Below are positions 1-7,863 of a DNA stretch of 32,075 nt, in pieces. The stretch spans positions 1 through 32,075 of the forward strand of contig DAIEHR010000187.1 in the NCBI GenBank assembly GCA_027353465.1, in the 5' to 3' direction. The notes under the pieces were generated by a model. That model was not told where the DNA came from, made no database searches, and saw only the letters and a list, made by a program, of their open reading frames with translations. This DNA comes from Acetobacteraceae bacterium. GTDB taxonomy: Bacteria; Pseudomonadota; Alphaproteobacteria; Acetobacterales; Acetobacteraceae. Position 1 is the first letter of the stretch. The number at the start of each line of letters is the position of its first letter. A program made the translations under genes and the position numbers.

Positions 1-1594
1 GGCCGGCAAGACCTCCATCGGCCGGCGGCTGGCCGCGCGCCTGGGTTTGCCGTTCCGCGACGCCGATCAAGAGATCGAACTCGCCGCCGGCTGCACCATC
101 CCCGAACTGTTCGCACGATATGGAGAGCCTGCGTTCCGCGATGGCGAACGCCGCGTCATCCGCCGCCTGCTGGCTGGCGACCCGATGGTGCTGGCCTACG
201 GCGGCGGCGCCTTCATGGACGCCGCGACCCGCGAATCCACCCGGGCGGAGGCGGTCAGCGTCTGGCTGCGCTGCACCCTGCCCACCCTGGTGCGCCGCGT
301 CGCCAGCCGCGACAACCGCCCCCTCCTGGCTGGCAAGGACCGCGAGGAAACCCTGCGCGAGCTGATGGAGATCCGCTACCCGGTGTATGCCGAGGCGGAC
401 GTGATCGTCGATTGCGGCGACGAACCGCCCGACGTGACCACTGCCGGGGTGATGAACGCCCTGGCCGAGTGGAAACCCGCCCGCCGCCTGCACGTGGTGC
501 TGCCAAGCACCAGCTACGATGTCGTCATCGGCGACAACCTCCTGGCCCGGGCCGGCGCCCTGCTGGCGCCCCGTCTTCAGCAGAAACGCGCGGTTGTGGT
601 GACCGATCAGACCGTCGCCGGGCTGCATTTGCAGACCCTGATGGACGGGCTGGCGCAAACCGCGATCCAGGCCAGTTCCATCGTCGTCAAGGGCGGCGAG
701 GGCTGCAAGACCATGGAAACCTACCTGGACGTCGTGGACCAGTTGCTGGAATCCCGGGTCGAGCGGCGGACGGCGGTGATCGCTTTGGGCGGCGGGGTGG
801 TTGGTGACCTGGCGGGTTTCGCGGCGGCCACCACGTTGCGCGGCCTGCCGTTTATCCAGATTCCAACAACGTTGCTGTCGCAGGTCGATTCGTCGGTTGG
901 CGGCAAGACCGGGGTGAACACGCGCCGCGGCAAGAACCTGGTCGGCGCGTTCTACCAACCCAAAATGGTGCTGGCCGACACCGGAACGCTGGGAACGCTG
1001 CCGCCGCGCGAGTTGATGGCGGGCTACGCGGAAATCGCCAAGGCCGGCCTGATCGGCGATGCGGCATTCTTCGCGTGGTGCGAACGGCATGGAAAGGGTG
1101 TGATCTCCGGCGACCGCGACGCCCAGGCCGAGGCGATCAAGCGCGCCTGCGCCTTCAAAGCCGCCGTGGTCGGCGACGACGAACGCGAGGAAAAGCCCAA
1201 CGACGGACGGGCGCTGCTGAACCTGGGCCACACCTTCGGCCACGCGCTGGAGGCGGAATTCGGCTACGATGGCGGGTTGCTGCATGGCGAGGGGGTGGCG
1301 GTCGGCCTGGGCCTGGCGTTCAAACTGTCGGTGAAGCTGGGATTGTGCCCAAAGGCGGACGCCGAACGGGTGATCGCGCATGTCTCGGCGGTGGGGCTGC
1401 CGGCCGATTTATCGATGCTAAACCGCCGGTTCTCTGCCGCGACGTTGATCGGGCACATGCGGCGGGACAAGAAGATGCGCGACGGGGCCCTGCATTTCGT
1501 GCTGGCGCGCGGGATCGGGCAGGCGTTCACCAGTTCGGACGTGCCGCCGGACGCGGTGATGGACCTGCTGCGGGATGAGGGGTGCGCGGCGTAG
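1..1594 (+). CDS. aroKB: Shikimate kinase / 3-dehydroquinate synthase fusion (5' partial)
   Basis: Bifunctional shikimate-pathway enzyme. The N-terminal kinase phosphorylates shikimate; the C-terminal synthase makes 3-dehydroquinate from DAHP. The frame is open from base 2, upstream of the TTG start used by the ORF track, and reads AGKTSIG, the end of a Walker A loop, so the true start lies outside the window. Kinase signs are RDAD, PAFRDGE, YGGGAF and the RDNRPLL lid. After about residue 150 the synthase begins (LHVVLPSTSYDVVIGDN), with GGGVVGDLAGF for NAD binding, SVGGKTGVN, and the zinc ligands expected in AEIAKAG, LGHTFGHALE and LLHGEGVA. Both halves look catalytically intact. The linker is very short, so this is a true fusion rather than two overlapping genes. 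Cytoplasmic; housekeeping. Confidence 0.96.
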   Translation, partial: AGKTSIGRRLAARLGLPFRDADQEIELAAGCTIPELFARYGEPAFRDGERRVIRRLLAGDPMVLAYGGGAFMDAATRESTRAEAVSVWLRCTLPTLVRRVASRDNRPLLAGKDREETLRELMEIRYPVYAEADVIVDCGDEPPDVTTAGVMNALAEWKPARRLHVVLPSTSYDVVIGDNLLARAGALLAPRLQQKRAVVVTDQTVAGLHLQTLMDGLAQTAIQASSIVVKGGEGCKTMETYLDVVDQLLESRVERRTAVIALGGGVVGDLAGFAAATTLRGLPFIQIPTTLLSQVDSSVGGKTGVNTRRGKNLVGAFYQPKMVLADTGTLGTLPPRELMAGYAEIAKAGLIGDAAFFAWCERHGKGVISGDRDAQAEAIKRACAFKAAVVGDDEREEKPNDGRALLNLGHTFGHALEAEFGYDGGLLHGEGVAVGLGLAFKLSVKLGLCPKADAERVIAHVSAVGLPADLSMLNRRFSAATLIGHMRRDKKMRDGALHFVLARGIGQAFTSSDVPPDAVMDLLRDEGCAA

Positions 1595-1670
1595 GCATAA
1601 GAACGTCTCAGGTCCAACTTGAAAGCCGCCCCGGGCAGGCGCATGTATCGCACCTAAATCGGGTCAAACG

Positions 1671-2054
1671 GTGAGGCGCATGTCGGCAGCCTTGGAACGC
1701 ACATTTCTAGATCGGGTTATCGACGATCGGGGCGTGGTAGAACCGGATCGCCTCAGCGACGCACTTCGCACAACCAAGGGCGAGTTAGCGGCGGCGTCCG
1801 GACTGTCGCGGGACGCCGTATCCAAGACGCGCCGCCTACAAGCTCCCGCAACACAGGCTCGATTGCGAGAGGTCGCCGAAATCGTCAACCGGATCCTGCC
1901 CTGGTGCGGTTCGGTGCCCCAGGCTTTCGCGTGGTACCGGTCGCAACCGATCCCGGCGTTCGGGGATCAGACCGCCGAGGATCTGGTGCGGGCCGGGCGA
2001 TCGGAACATCTGAAGAGCTACCTCGCCGGACTCGCCGTCGGCGGATACGCGTGA
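1671..2054 (+). CDS. Xre/MbcA/ParS-type antitoxin
   Basis: Probable antitoxin of a type II Xre-Res module, about 127 residues. The middle has a helix-turn-helix-like stretch (TKGELAAASGLSRDAVSK). The C-terminal part (AFAWYRSQPIPAFG, then TAEDLVRAGRSEHLKSYL) matches the MbcA/ParS/Xre toxin-binding domain, formerly DUF2384. By family knowledge it neutralises the downstream Res toxin and represses the operon. The start is uncertain: GTG at 1671 or ATG at 1680, where GAGG just upstream could serve as a short-spaced ribosome site. The stop overlaps the Res start by four bases (GTGA), which implies translational coupling. Confidence 0.85.
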   Translation: MRRMSAALERTFLDRVIDDRGVVEPDRLSDALRTTKGELAAASGLSRDAVSKTRRLQAPATQARLREVAEIVNRILPWCGSVPQAFAWYRSQPIPAFGDQTAEDLVRAGRSEHLKSYLAGLAVGGYA

Positions 2055-2569
2055 CGCTGACGGGGTTCGTCTATCGGGCGCATAACCCAAGATGGGCGTT
2101 CGCGGCGGACTCCGGCGACGGTGCGGCCCGCACGGGCGGGCGTTTCAACCCGGTCGGCATGCCCGCGCTCTATACGTCCCCGCGGTTCGAAACCGCGTGG
2201 CTGGAGGCGCAGCAGGCGTTTCCGTTCAAGGCGCAGCCGATGACGCTGTGTGCCTATGAAGTCGATTGCCAGGACGTTCTGGACCTGACGGACCCGGCGG
2301 TTCTGGCCGATCACGGGATTGGCCCCGCCGATCTTGGATGCGCATGGAAGGACCTCGCCACGCGCGGTATCGTGCCGCCGAGTTGGACGATGGCGCAGCG
2401 TCTTGCGGGGACCGGAACCGCCGGGGTCATCGTGCCCAGCTTCGCCAGCGGTGCCGGCTCGGAAGACATCAACGTCGTGTTCTGGCACTGGGCCGCCGAT
2501 CCGCCTCATCGGGTGCGGGCGATCGACGATCAGGGAAGGCTGCCGAGGGATGCCCTGTCCTGGCGATAG
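2051..2569 (+). CDS. RES-domain toxin (NAD+-consuming family)
   Basis: Toxin partner of the preceding antitoxin, about 172 residues. The ORF track extends it upstream to 1904, but the RES domain begins at FVYRAHNPRW, and a GTG at 2051 overlapping the antitoxin stop is the natural start. Family motifs are YRAHNPRW near residue 8 and GGRFNPVGMPALYTS near residues 29-43, followed by E47/E52; conserved Arg, Tyr and Glu residues form the ADP-ribosyltransferase-like pocket in this family. Studied members (for example MbcT) degrade NAD+, causing growth arrest. Whether this copy is active cannot be judged from sequence alone. It ends 12 bases before the convergent EamA gene. Confidence 0.88.
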   Translation: MTLTGFVYRAHNPRWAFAADSGDGAARTGGRFNPVGMPALYTSPRFETAWLEAQQAFPFKAQPMTLCAYEVDCQDVLDLTDPAVLADHGIGPADLGCAWKDLATRGIVPPSWTMAQRLAGTGTAGVIVPSFASGAGSEDINVVFWHWAADPPHRVRAIDDQGRLPRDALSWR

Positions 2570-2581
2570 AAACCGGTATTC

Positions 2582-3514
2582 TTAGTTTTGCCCCCGCCTA
2601 AGACGCTCCCGATGCAGATTGTACAGCCCAGCCGCGGCGACGATCGCCGCGCCGAACACCGTGCTGGGGGACGGCACCTCCCCGAACACAGCATACCCGG
2701 CAGCGCCGCCCCAGATCAGCATGGTGTATTCGTAAGGTGCCAGCGCCGAGACCGGCGCCAGGCCATAGGCAACCGTGAACACGCAGTGCGCCAACCCGCT
2801 GGATATGCCCAGCCCGGCCAGCACCAGCCAGATCCAAGGCGACCCGGTCAGCCCCGGCGGATACAGCGCAAGCAGGCAGAAACCCGTCAACCCGTGACAG
2901 GCCATCAACCAGAACGCCTGACACTCTGCTGTTTCCGTGCGAGACAACTGCCGAGCCATGATGCGGGTGATGGCCATGCTGACGATGCCGGCCATCAGCA
3001 ACGGCAGTGCGGGATTCCACAGCGATCCGCCCGGCCGCAGCATCACCAGCACGCCGCCAAACCCCAACAGCGTGGACAGCATCCGCCGCCAGCGGATCCG
3101 CTCCCCCAGCATCGGGATCGCCAGCACCGTCATGATCAGCGGCGCGGTGAAGCCAAGGGCATAGGTGTCGGCCAGTTGCATGTAACGCCACGACAAGTAC
3201 CACGCCGCCGTGGTGAACGACGACAAGGCGCCCCGCAGCAGGACCATCCGCCACCGCACCGGGACAATCCGCCGCCATCCGCCGGAATCGGATCGGTACA
3301 CCGTCACCGCCAGGACCGAGGCAGCGCCGAACGCGCCGCGCCACATCAGTGCCCAGGCGACTCCGGTGGACAGAATGGCCCACTTCGCCGATGCGTCCCC
3401 CAGCGCCAGCACCGCATAGGACAGCGCCACCAGCCCGATCCCGCGGATGGTATCGGCGGCATTGTCGGTTAGCACCCGTTCGGCGGCGACGGTTCTGGAC
3501 AAGACGATCCCCAC
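2582..3514 (-). CDS. EamA/DMT-superfamily permease
   Basis: Inner-membrane transporter of the drug/metabolite superfamily, about 310 residues. It has roughly ten hydrophobic segments arranged as two EamA repeats: LVALSYAVLALGDASAKW starts the first and LPLLMAGIVSMAITRIMAR the second. The substrate cannot be deduced. The start is uncertain: the ORF uses a GTG at 3514 without a clear ribosome site, and the conserved part begins about 20 residues later (DTIRGIGLVAL). It is transcribed divergently from the methyltransferase operon, with a short shared promoter region, and converges on the toxin gene. Confidence 0.87.
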   Translation of the reverse strand: MGIVLSRTVAAERVLTDNAADTIRGIGLVALSYAVLALGDASAKWAILSTGVAWALMWRGAFGAASVLAVTVYRSDSGGWRRIVPVRWRMVLLRGALSSFTTAAWYLSWRYMQLADTYALGFTAPLIMTVLAIPMLGERIRWRRMLSTLLGFGGVLVMLRPGGSLWNPALPLLMAGIVSMAITRIMARQLSRTETAECQAFWLMACHGLTGFCLLALYPPGLTGSPWIWLVLAGLGISSGLAHCVFTVAYGLAPVSALAPYEYTMLIWGGAAGYAVFGEVPSPSTVFGAAIVAAAGLYNLHRERLRRGQN

Positions 3515-3566
3515 TGGTTGTTACCAATCACTTGCGGCCAAACCCGCCACAAGGCAATCACCGCGC

Positions 3567-4280
3567 ATGGAACCAGCCGAATACACGCTGATGGACGAGG
3601 CCGAGGGCCAGATGTGGTGGTATCGCGCCCTCCATACGCGATTGCTCGACGCGCTGGCGCCAGCCCACGGCCAGATACTGGACGCCGGCTGCGGCACCGG
3701 CGGGTTCCTCGCCGTCCTGAACCGCCAGCGCCCCGATGTAATCCGCTTCGGTGTGGAATGGGACCCGGCCGCCGCCTCCCGAGCGGAGGCCAAATCGGAC
3801 GCCCTGGTCGCTCGGGGTAGCGTCAACGCCCTGCCGTTTGCCGCCGCCGCCTTCGATGCGGTGGTCAGCGCCGACGTCCTGTGCCACGCCGCCGTGGACC
3901 CCAGCGCGACGCTGAAGGAGTTGCGTCGGGTGCTGAAACCCGGCGGCCGGCTGGTGCTGAACCTGCCCGCCTACCAATGGCTGATGTCCGACCACGACAG
4001 GCAGGTGCATAACGCCCGCCGGTTCACTGCCCGCGCCGCCGCTGCCATGCTGCGGGACGCCGGGTTTGTTCGGATCCAGGCCGGCTACTGGAACGGATTG
4101 CTGCTGCCGCTGATGATCGTCCAGCGCAAGGTTCTCGCTCGTGGCGATTCCGTGTCCGACGTCGCCCCGTTTCCGCCATGGCTGGATGCAACCTTGTACG
4201 CCATCACAAAAATCGAAAGGCGCCTGCCCGTCCCACTTCCCTTCGGCGGGTCAGTGCTGGCAATAGCAGAGAGACCATGA
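3567..4280 (+). CDS. Class I SAM-dependent methyltransferase
   Basis: About 237 residues, cytoplasmic. ILDAGCGTGGFLAVL is SAM-binding motif I; DAVVSADVLCH and LKELRRVLKPGGRLVLNLPAY are the usual later motifs of Methyltransf_11-type enzymes. The track's 3447 start adds a non-homologous leader that overlaps the divergent EamA start, so the ATG at 3567 (MEPAEYTLMDEAEGQMWWY) is preferred. The stop overlaps the next start as ATGA, so this gene is translationally coupled to the glycosyltransferase. That suggests methylation of a sugar, lipid carrier or glycan made by the operon, but the substrate is unknown. Confidence 0.87.
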   Translation: MEPAEYTLMDEAEGQMWWYRALHTRLLDALAPAHGQILDAGCGTGGFLAVLNRQRPDVIRFGVEWDPAAASRAEAKSDALVARGSVNALPFAAAAFDAVVSADVLCHAAVDPSATLKELRRVLKPGGRLVLNLPAYQWLMSDHDRQVHNARRFTARAAAAMLRDAGFVRIQAGYWNGLLLPLMIVQRKVLARGDSVSDVAPFPPWLDATLYAITKIERRLPVPLPFGGSVLAIAERP

Positions 4281-5260
4281 ACGACACCGTCACCCTGATC
4301 GATACCGCCCTGCCCCGGACCACGCGTCCCGGCCTGTCCATCGTCGTGCCGGTCTATCGCGGCGCCGCTACTGTCGGGCGGCTGGTCGATGCGCTGTCCG
4401 ACCTGGACCCCGAAGGCGGGTTGGAGGTCGTGCTGGTCAACGATGGCAGCCCCGACAACTCGGCCGAGGTATGCCGCGACCTGCTGGCCACCGCCCGTAT
4501 TCCGGTGCTCTATATCGAACATGCCCGCAACTACGGCGAGCACAACGCGGTCATGACCGGCCTGCGCCATGTCAGCGGCGATTACATCATCACCATGGAC
4601 GACGACCTGCAAAACCCGCCCGAAGAAGTCGTTAAGCTATACGACCACGCTCGGAAGGGAAACTGGGACGTGGTGTACACCCGATACGCGGTGAAACAGC
4701 ACGAGGGCTGGCGCAACCTGGGCAGCCGGTTCGCCAACCACGTCGCCGACCAGTTGCTGGACAAGCCCAAGGGGCTTTACCTGTCCTCGTTCCGCTGCAT
4801 GTCGGCCATGGTAGTGGCGGCGGTGACCCGCTACAGCGGCCCGTACCCATATGTGGACGGGCTGATCATGCAGGTCACCCAACGCATCGATTCGATCGAG
4901 GTCCGCCACCTTCCGCGCCTGGAGGGAAGGTCCAATTACACCCTGGTCCGGCTGGTGCGGCTGTGGCTGAATCTGGCTACCAGTTTCTCGCTGGCCCCGC
5001 TGCGGCTGGCGATCTTCGCCGGGTTGGCGATGTCGGTCCTGGGCGCGATCGGCGCGGTCGCCACGATCGGGGAGGCGCTGTTCATGCACAACACACCGTC
5101 CGGGTGGGCCTCCACGATGACCGTGTTGCTGCTGGTCGGGGGGGTCCAGTCAATGATTCTGGGCGTGCTGGGCGAGTATGTCGGGCGCACCTTCCTGTCG
5201 GCGAACGGCAAGCCCCAAGGCACCGTGCGGGAAATCCTGCGCAGTTCGGATCGGCTGTGA
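4277..5260 (+). CDS. Family 2 polyprenyl-phosphate glycosyltransferase
   Basis: About 327 residues. The N-terminal GT-A domain starts at LSIVVPVYRGAATVGRLVDAL, with nucleotide-binding VNDGSPDNS and the metal-binding DDDLQNPPEE. Two C-terminal membrane helices (LRLAIFAGLAMSVLGAIGAV and TMTVLLLVGGVQSMILGVLG) and a following basic segment are typical of DPM1/GtrB/ArnC-like enzymes that load a sugar onto undecaprenyl phosphate at the cytoplasmic face. The track start at 4178 lies inside the methyltransferase; the ATG at 4277 overlapping the upstream stop (ATGA) is the true start. It is coupled to the SMR gene downstream (GTGA), which fits a load-and-flip pair. Confidence 0.92.
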   Translation: MNDTVTLIDTALPRTTRPGLSIVVPVYRGAATVGRLVDALSDLDPEGGLEVVLVNDGSPDNSAEVCRDLLATARIPVLYIEHARNYGEHNAVMTGLRHVSGDYIITMDDDLQNPPEEVVKLYDHARKGNWDVVYTRYAVKQHEGWRNLGSRFANHVADQLLDKPKGLYLSSFRCMSAMVVAAVTRYSGPYPYVDGLIMQVTQRIDSIEVRHLPRLEGRSNYTLVRLVRLWLNLATSFSLAPLRLAIFAGLAMSVLGAIGAVATIGEALFMHNTPSGWASTMTVLLLVGGVQSMILGVLGEYVGRTFLSANGKPQGTVREILRSSDRL

Positions 5261-5589
5261 ACGCCTACTGGGCCGTGCTGGCAGCGGCCATCGTCACCAG
5301 CATGGCGGGCCAAACATTGCTGAAAGCCGGCGCCGGGGCGTCGTCGTTCGTGGCGCAGCTATTCGACATGCGGACCATGGTCGGCCTGTGCCTGTATGGC
5401 GGGGCCGCGATGCTCTACATCGTGGCGCTGCGGCGGATCCCGATGTCGGTGGCATTGCCGTGCACCGCGATCTCCTACGTCGCGGCCGCGCTGATCGGCC
5501 ATTTCGCCTTCGCCGAACCACTCGGGGCCATGCATATCGCGGCGTTGGCGCTGATCTCCGCCGGAGTGGTGATACTGGCCATGGCCTGA
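5257..5589 (+). CDS. Small four-helix EamA/SMR transporter, probable lipid-linked sugar flippase
   Basis: About 110 residues with four hydrophobic segments: WAVLAAAIVTSMAGQTLLKAG, TMVGLCLYGGAAMLYIVAL, MSVALPCTAISYVAAALIGH and MHIAALALISAGVVILAMA. This matches the small multidrug-resistance/ArnE-ArnF scale. The GTG start at 5257 overlaps the glycosyltransferase stop. The ORF track's 208-residue version (4963) runs through the glycosyltransferase in another frame and is not credible. The inferred role, by analogy with ArnC plus ArnEF, is to flip the undecaprenyl-phosphate-linked sugar made by its neighbour to the periplasm. It ends seven bases before a convergent gene. Confidence 0.85.
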   Translation: MNAYWAVLAAAIVTSMAGQTLLKAGAGASSFVAQLFDMRTMVGLCLYGGAAMLYIVALRRIPMSVALPCTAISYVAAALIGHFAFAEPLGAMHIAALALISAGVVILAMA

Positions 5590-5596
5590 TGCGGGG

Positions 5597-6253
5597 CTAC
5601 TGTCCGTATGCTGTGCCAAACGATCGGTAAACCGAGGTAACGGGCGCAAATGCCCCATAAGCCTGCGCGTGCGGTGCGAAATCCTGATACTGCCCGCGAT
5701 CGGGCGCCGCCGCGTGCAAGTCCCCGGCCTGCCAGCGCGCCATCACCAGCACGCGATAGGCATCGCCCAGGGCGGGGGTCTCCGAATGGTAGCCGGCGAT
5801 GGCGCGCGGCCAGTCTTTCGCCTCGGCATACAGCGTGTTCAGAAACTTCGCGGCATAGATCGCATTCGCTCGCGGATCGAACGCTTCCTCCAACGAGGCG
5901 AAAGCATCCGGATGGTACATCAGATTCACCTGCATGCAGCCGACATCGATCGATTGCACCCCACGCGCCTGCAGCGCCTTCACCGCGGCAATCGCCTGTT
6001 GACGGGTCTCGAAGAACTGCCCCGAACCCTCGGCATTGATAGTCCAGGGCCAGGGCCGCACCCGCCCCGAGACGGGATCGACCCGACCGGTTTCGGTAAC
6101 GCTGATAGCGGCAAGCAGACGCGGCGGAAGCCGACCCACATACTCGGCGGTTGTCGCCGCGGTCTCACAAAGTGTCGCCGGGTCGGCCGCAACCGGCTGG
6201 ACCGCCAGGGCCGACCACGGAAACAAAATAGGAACAAGCATCAACCAACGCAT
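5597..6253 (-). CDS. Secreted lytic transglycosylase (SLT domain)
   Basis: Periplasmic murein-cleaving enzyme, about 218 residues. The ATG at 6253 is chosen over the track's 6319 start because AGAGG sits eight bases upstream and it begins a clean signal peptide (MRWLMLVPILFPWSALAVQPVAA). The SLT fold follows: PPRLLAAISVTETGR carries the catalytic Glu, then VGCMQVN and the AIAGYHS helix. The domain is compact, like VirB1-type or stand-alone transglycosylases, but no type IV secretion genes are present. It converges on the SMR gene and is divergent from the sigma-54 activator. Confidence 0.88.
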   Translation of the reverse strand: MRWLMLVPILFPWSALAVQPVAADPATLCETAATTAEYVGRLPPRLLAAISVTETGRVDPVSGRVRPWPWTINAEGSGQFFETRQQAIAAVKALQARGVQSIDVGCMQVNLMYHPDAFASLEEAFDPRANAIYAAKFLNTLYAEAKDWPRAIAGYHSETPALGDAYRVLVMARWQAGDLHAAAPDRGQYQDFAPHAQAYGAFAPVTSVYRSFGTAYGQ

Positions 6254-6539
6254 ACCGCGGACCTCTACACGCGAAAGACTATCCGATACCAGAATAATTG
6301 ATTCACGGTCCGATGCCATAATGTTGATTACATAACGGTTTCGGCCACCCCATAGCGTCCGTTTTGATTATTCCCGCGTGTTGCACCGCCGCCCCGGCCA
6401 ACCCCGGTCGCGAGATTGTCACGCTCCCTTTCTGATGATGGCGTGGCACGCGGTCGTGATCCCGTCCGCGCGAGGTTTGCGATAACACGTCAAGCGACGA
6501 AACAGGCGTCGTTCACCTCGCACATGGAAACGATCCAGA
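6254..6539. promoter_or_regulatory. Divergent intergenic region between transglycosylase and sigma-54 activator
   Basis: This 286-base gap separates two divergent genes and is AT-richer than its surroundings at 6285-6375 (AATAATTGATTC, GTTGATTACATAACGG), so it probably holds both promoters. ATTACATAAC at 6327-6336 resembles the palindrome GTTACGTAAC found upstream of the sigma-54 promoter at 9976-9992 and could be an autoregulatory site. A TGGCACG at about 6444 lacks the -12 TTGC element. Exact promoters cannot be called with confidence. Confidence 0.4.
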
Positions 6540-7724
6540 ATGTCTGAAAGCCGGCCCCTTACACCGGACACGCACCGCCCGCCCGACGCCCAGGATTTCG
6601 CGGGCGGCGTCAGCGTTGACGATCTGGCTCGCGTTCCGGCGCAGCGGCTGGCCCGCCTGCTGCTGGAGCGCGCTGCCGAGGATCCGACTTTGCTAGGCCG
6701 GTTGTATGAAACGGTCGCTCCCCGCAAAGACCCGCCGCGTAGCGCGCCGCCCATGATCATCGGCCCAAGCCGGGCAATGCAACACGTGACGTCCCTGGTC
6801 CGCCGGTTCGAACAAACCGAAGAACCCATTTTGATCACCGGCGAAAGTGGGACCGGCAAGGAGCTTCTGGCTCGGGCGATTCATGATGGCTCCCGACGGT
6901 CCCGGGGGCCGTTCGTGGCGCTGAACTGCGCGGCGATTCCGCCCAGCCTGGTGGCATCCGAATTGTTTGGTTACGAAAAAGGGGCGTTTACCGGCGCAGC
7001 TGCCCGCAGCCTGGGTCAGATCGAGTTCGCCAACGGCGGCACATTGTTCCTTGATGAGATCGGCGACATGCCGATCGGCCTGCAAGGGCATTTGTTGCGC
7101 TTCCTGCAAGAAGGGCAGATCCGCCGCGTCGGCGGCCGCGAAACGATCGCGCTGAATGTCCGTATCGTCTCCGCGACGAATGTGCGGCTTTCGCAGGCCA
7201 TCGCCGAGGGGCGCTTTCGGGAGGATCTGTTTTATCGGCTGAACGTCCTTACACTGCCGCTACCACCGCTACGTGATCGGCCCGATGACATCATTCCGCT
7301 TGCATGCCATTTCCTGGGCATCGCCCGTCGTGACTTCAACCGCGAGGTAGAGGGTTTCGCGCCCGAAGCGGCCAGCGCGTTGCAGCGGTATCGCTGGCCG
7401 GGCAACGTACGGGAACTCATGTCGGTGGTTCGCCGAGCGGTGGTGGTGGGCGACGGCAGGCTGATCGAGGCGACAAGCTTGATCGGGCTGGACGATCGGG
7501 CCGACGGAAATCCCGTCCCGGGCGTACCGAAGCCCGGCACTGCCGAAGAACGCACGTTGTTACTGGAGACTTTAGAGCGGACGGGGGAAAACATCACCTC
7601 TACCGCCGATGCGCTGCGCGTTTCCCGCGTCACGCTGTACCGGATGCTGCGCCGTCACGACATCGTATTAAAGCGTGGCCTCGCCGAAGCCCCTGTCGCC
7701 AAGCGACCGCAGCACGCGCATTAA
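6540..7724 (+). CDS. Sigma-54-dependent transcriptional activator (bEBP) without receiver domain
   Basis: 394-residue bacterial enhancer-binding protein. The AAA+ domain spans roughly residues 72-310: Walker A GESGTGKE (101-108), the sigma-54-contacting loop GAFTGA (148-153), Walker B GTLFLDE (167-173) and REDLFYRL with arginine-finger residues. A Fis-type HTH lies near the C-terminus (TSTADALRVSRVTLYRML). The first 70 residues are proline/charged and then helical (DDLARVPAQRLARLLLERAAED). They show no receiver, PAS or GAF domain, so control is not by ordinary phosphorelay. The gene is next to the duplicated Wza genes, one of which has a strong -24/-12 promoter, so it probably activates polysaccharide export. 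GGAAA lies about nine bases upstream of the ATG. Confidence 0.94.
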   Translation: MSESRPLTPDTHRPPDAQDFAGGVSVDDLARVPAQRLARLLLERAAEDPTLLGRLYETVAPRKDPPRSAPPMIIGPSRAMQHVTSLVRRFEQTEEPILITGESGTGKELLARAIHDGSRRSRGPFVALNCAAIPPSLVASELFGYEKGAFTGAAARSLGQIEFANGGTLFLDEIGDMPIGLQGHLLRFLQEGQIRRVGGRETIALNVRIVSATNVRLSQAIAEGRFREDLFYRLNVLTLPLPPLRDRPDDIIPLACHFLGIARRDFNREVEGFAPEAASALQRYRWPGNVRELMSVVRRAVVVGDGRLIEATSLIGLDDRADGNPVPGVPKPGTAEERTLLLETLERTGENITSTADALRVSRVTLYRMLRRHDIVLKRGLAEAPVAKRPQHAH

Positions 7725-7763
7725 GCGTTTAGACCAGACGATAGGATAGGGTCGATCGCGACA

Positions 7764-7802
7764 AGCGATTTCCACTCGCGCGTTTGGCTTGTGGAAATCG
7801 CT
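7764..7802. terminator. 12-bp perfect inverted repeat between convergent genes
   Basis: AGCGATTTCCAC (7764-7775) pairs perfectly with GTGGAAATCGCT (7791-7802) across a 15-base loop. It lies 40 bases after the activator stop and before the convergent wza stop. The position fits a transcription terminator, but there is no following T-run and the long loop is atypical, so a protein-binding site is an alternative. Confidence 0.45.
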
Positions 7803-7819
7803 CTGGCCCTATGTGCGAC

Positions 7820-7850
7820 CGGGTGGCCCTCCGGGTCGGAGGTCCACCCG
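7820..7850. terminator. GC-rich hairpin, possible terminator of the wza operon
   Basis: CGGGTGGCCCTCC (7820-7832) and GGAGGTCCACCCG (7838-7850) pair at 12 of 13 positions around a five-base loop. It starts 14 bases past the stop of the minus-strand wza copy. There is no U-tract on either side. It is most likely a terminator or 3'-end stabiliser for the wza transcript. Confidence 0.45.
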
Positions 7851-7863
7851 CGCGCATCACGAT

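Noticed and set aside
1643-1657. Four-codon frame (ATG TAT CGC ACC TAA) upstream of the antitoxin as a leader peptide.
   Set aside because: Too short to distinguish from chance; recorded only as part of the direct repeat.
2588-3472. 294-residue plus-strand ORF opposite the EamA permease.
   Set aside because: Antisense shadow; rich in Gln/Arg/Pro with no domain, while the minus strand encodes a clear ten-helix permease.
6444-6460. TGGCACGCGGT upstream of the activator gene as a sigma-54 promoter.
   Set aside because: The -12 dinucleotide is not GC and the spacing does not fit.
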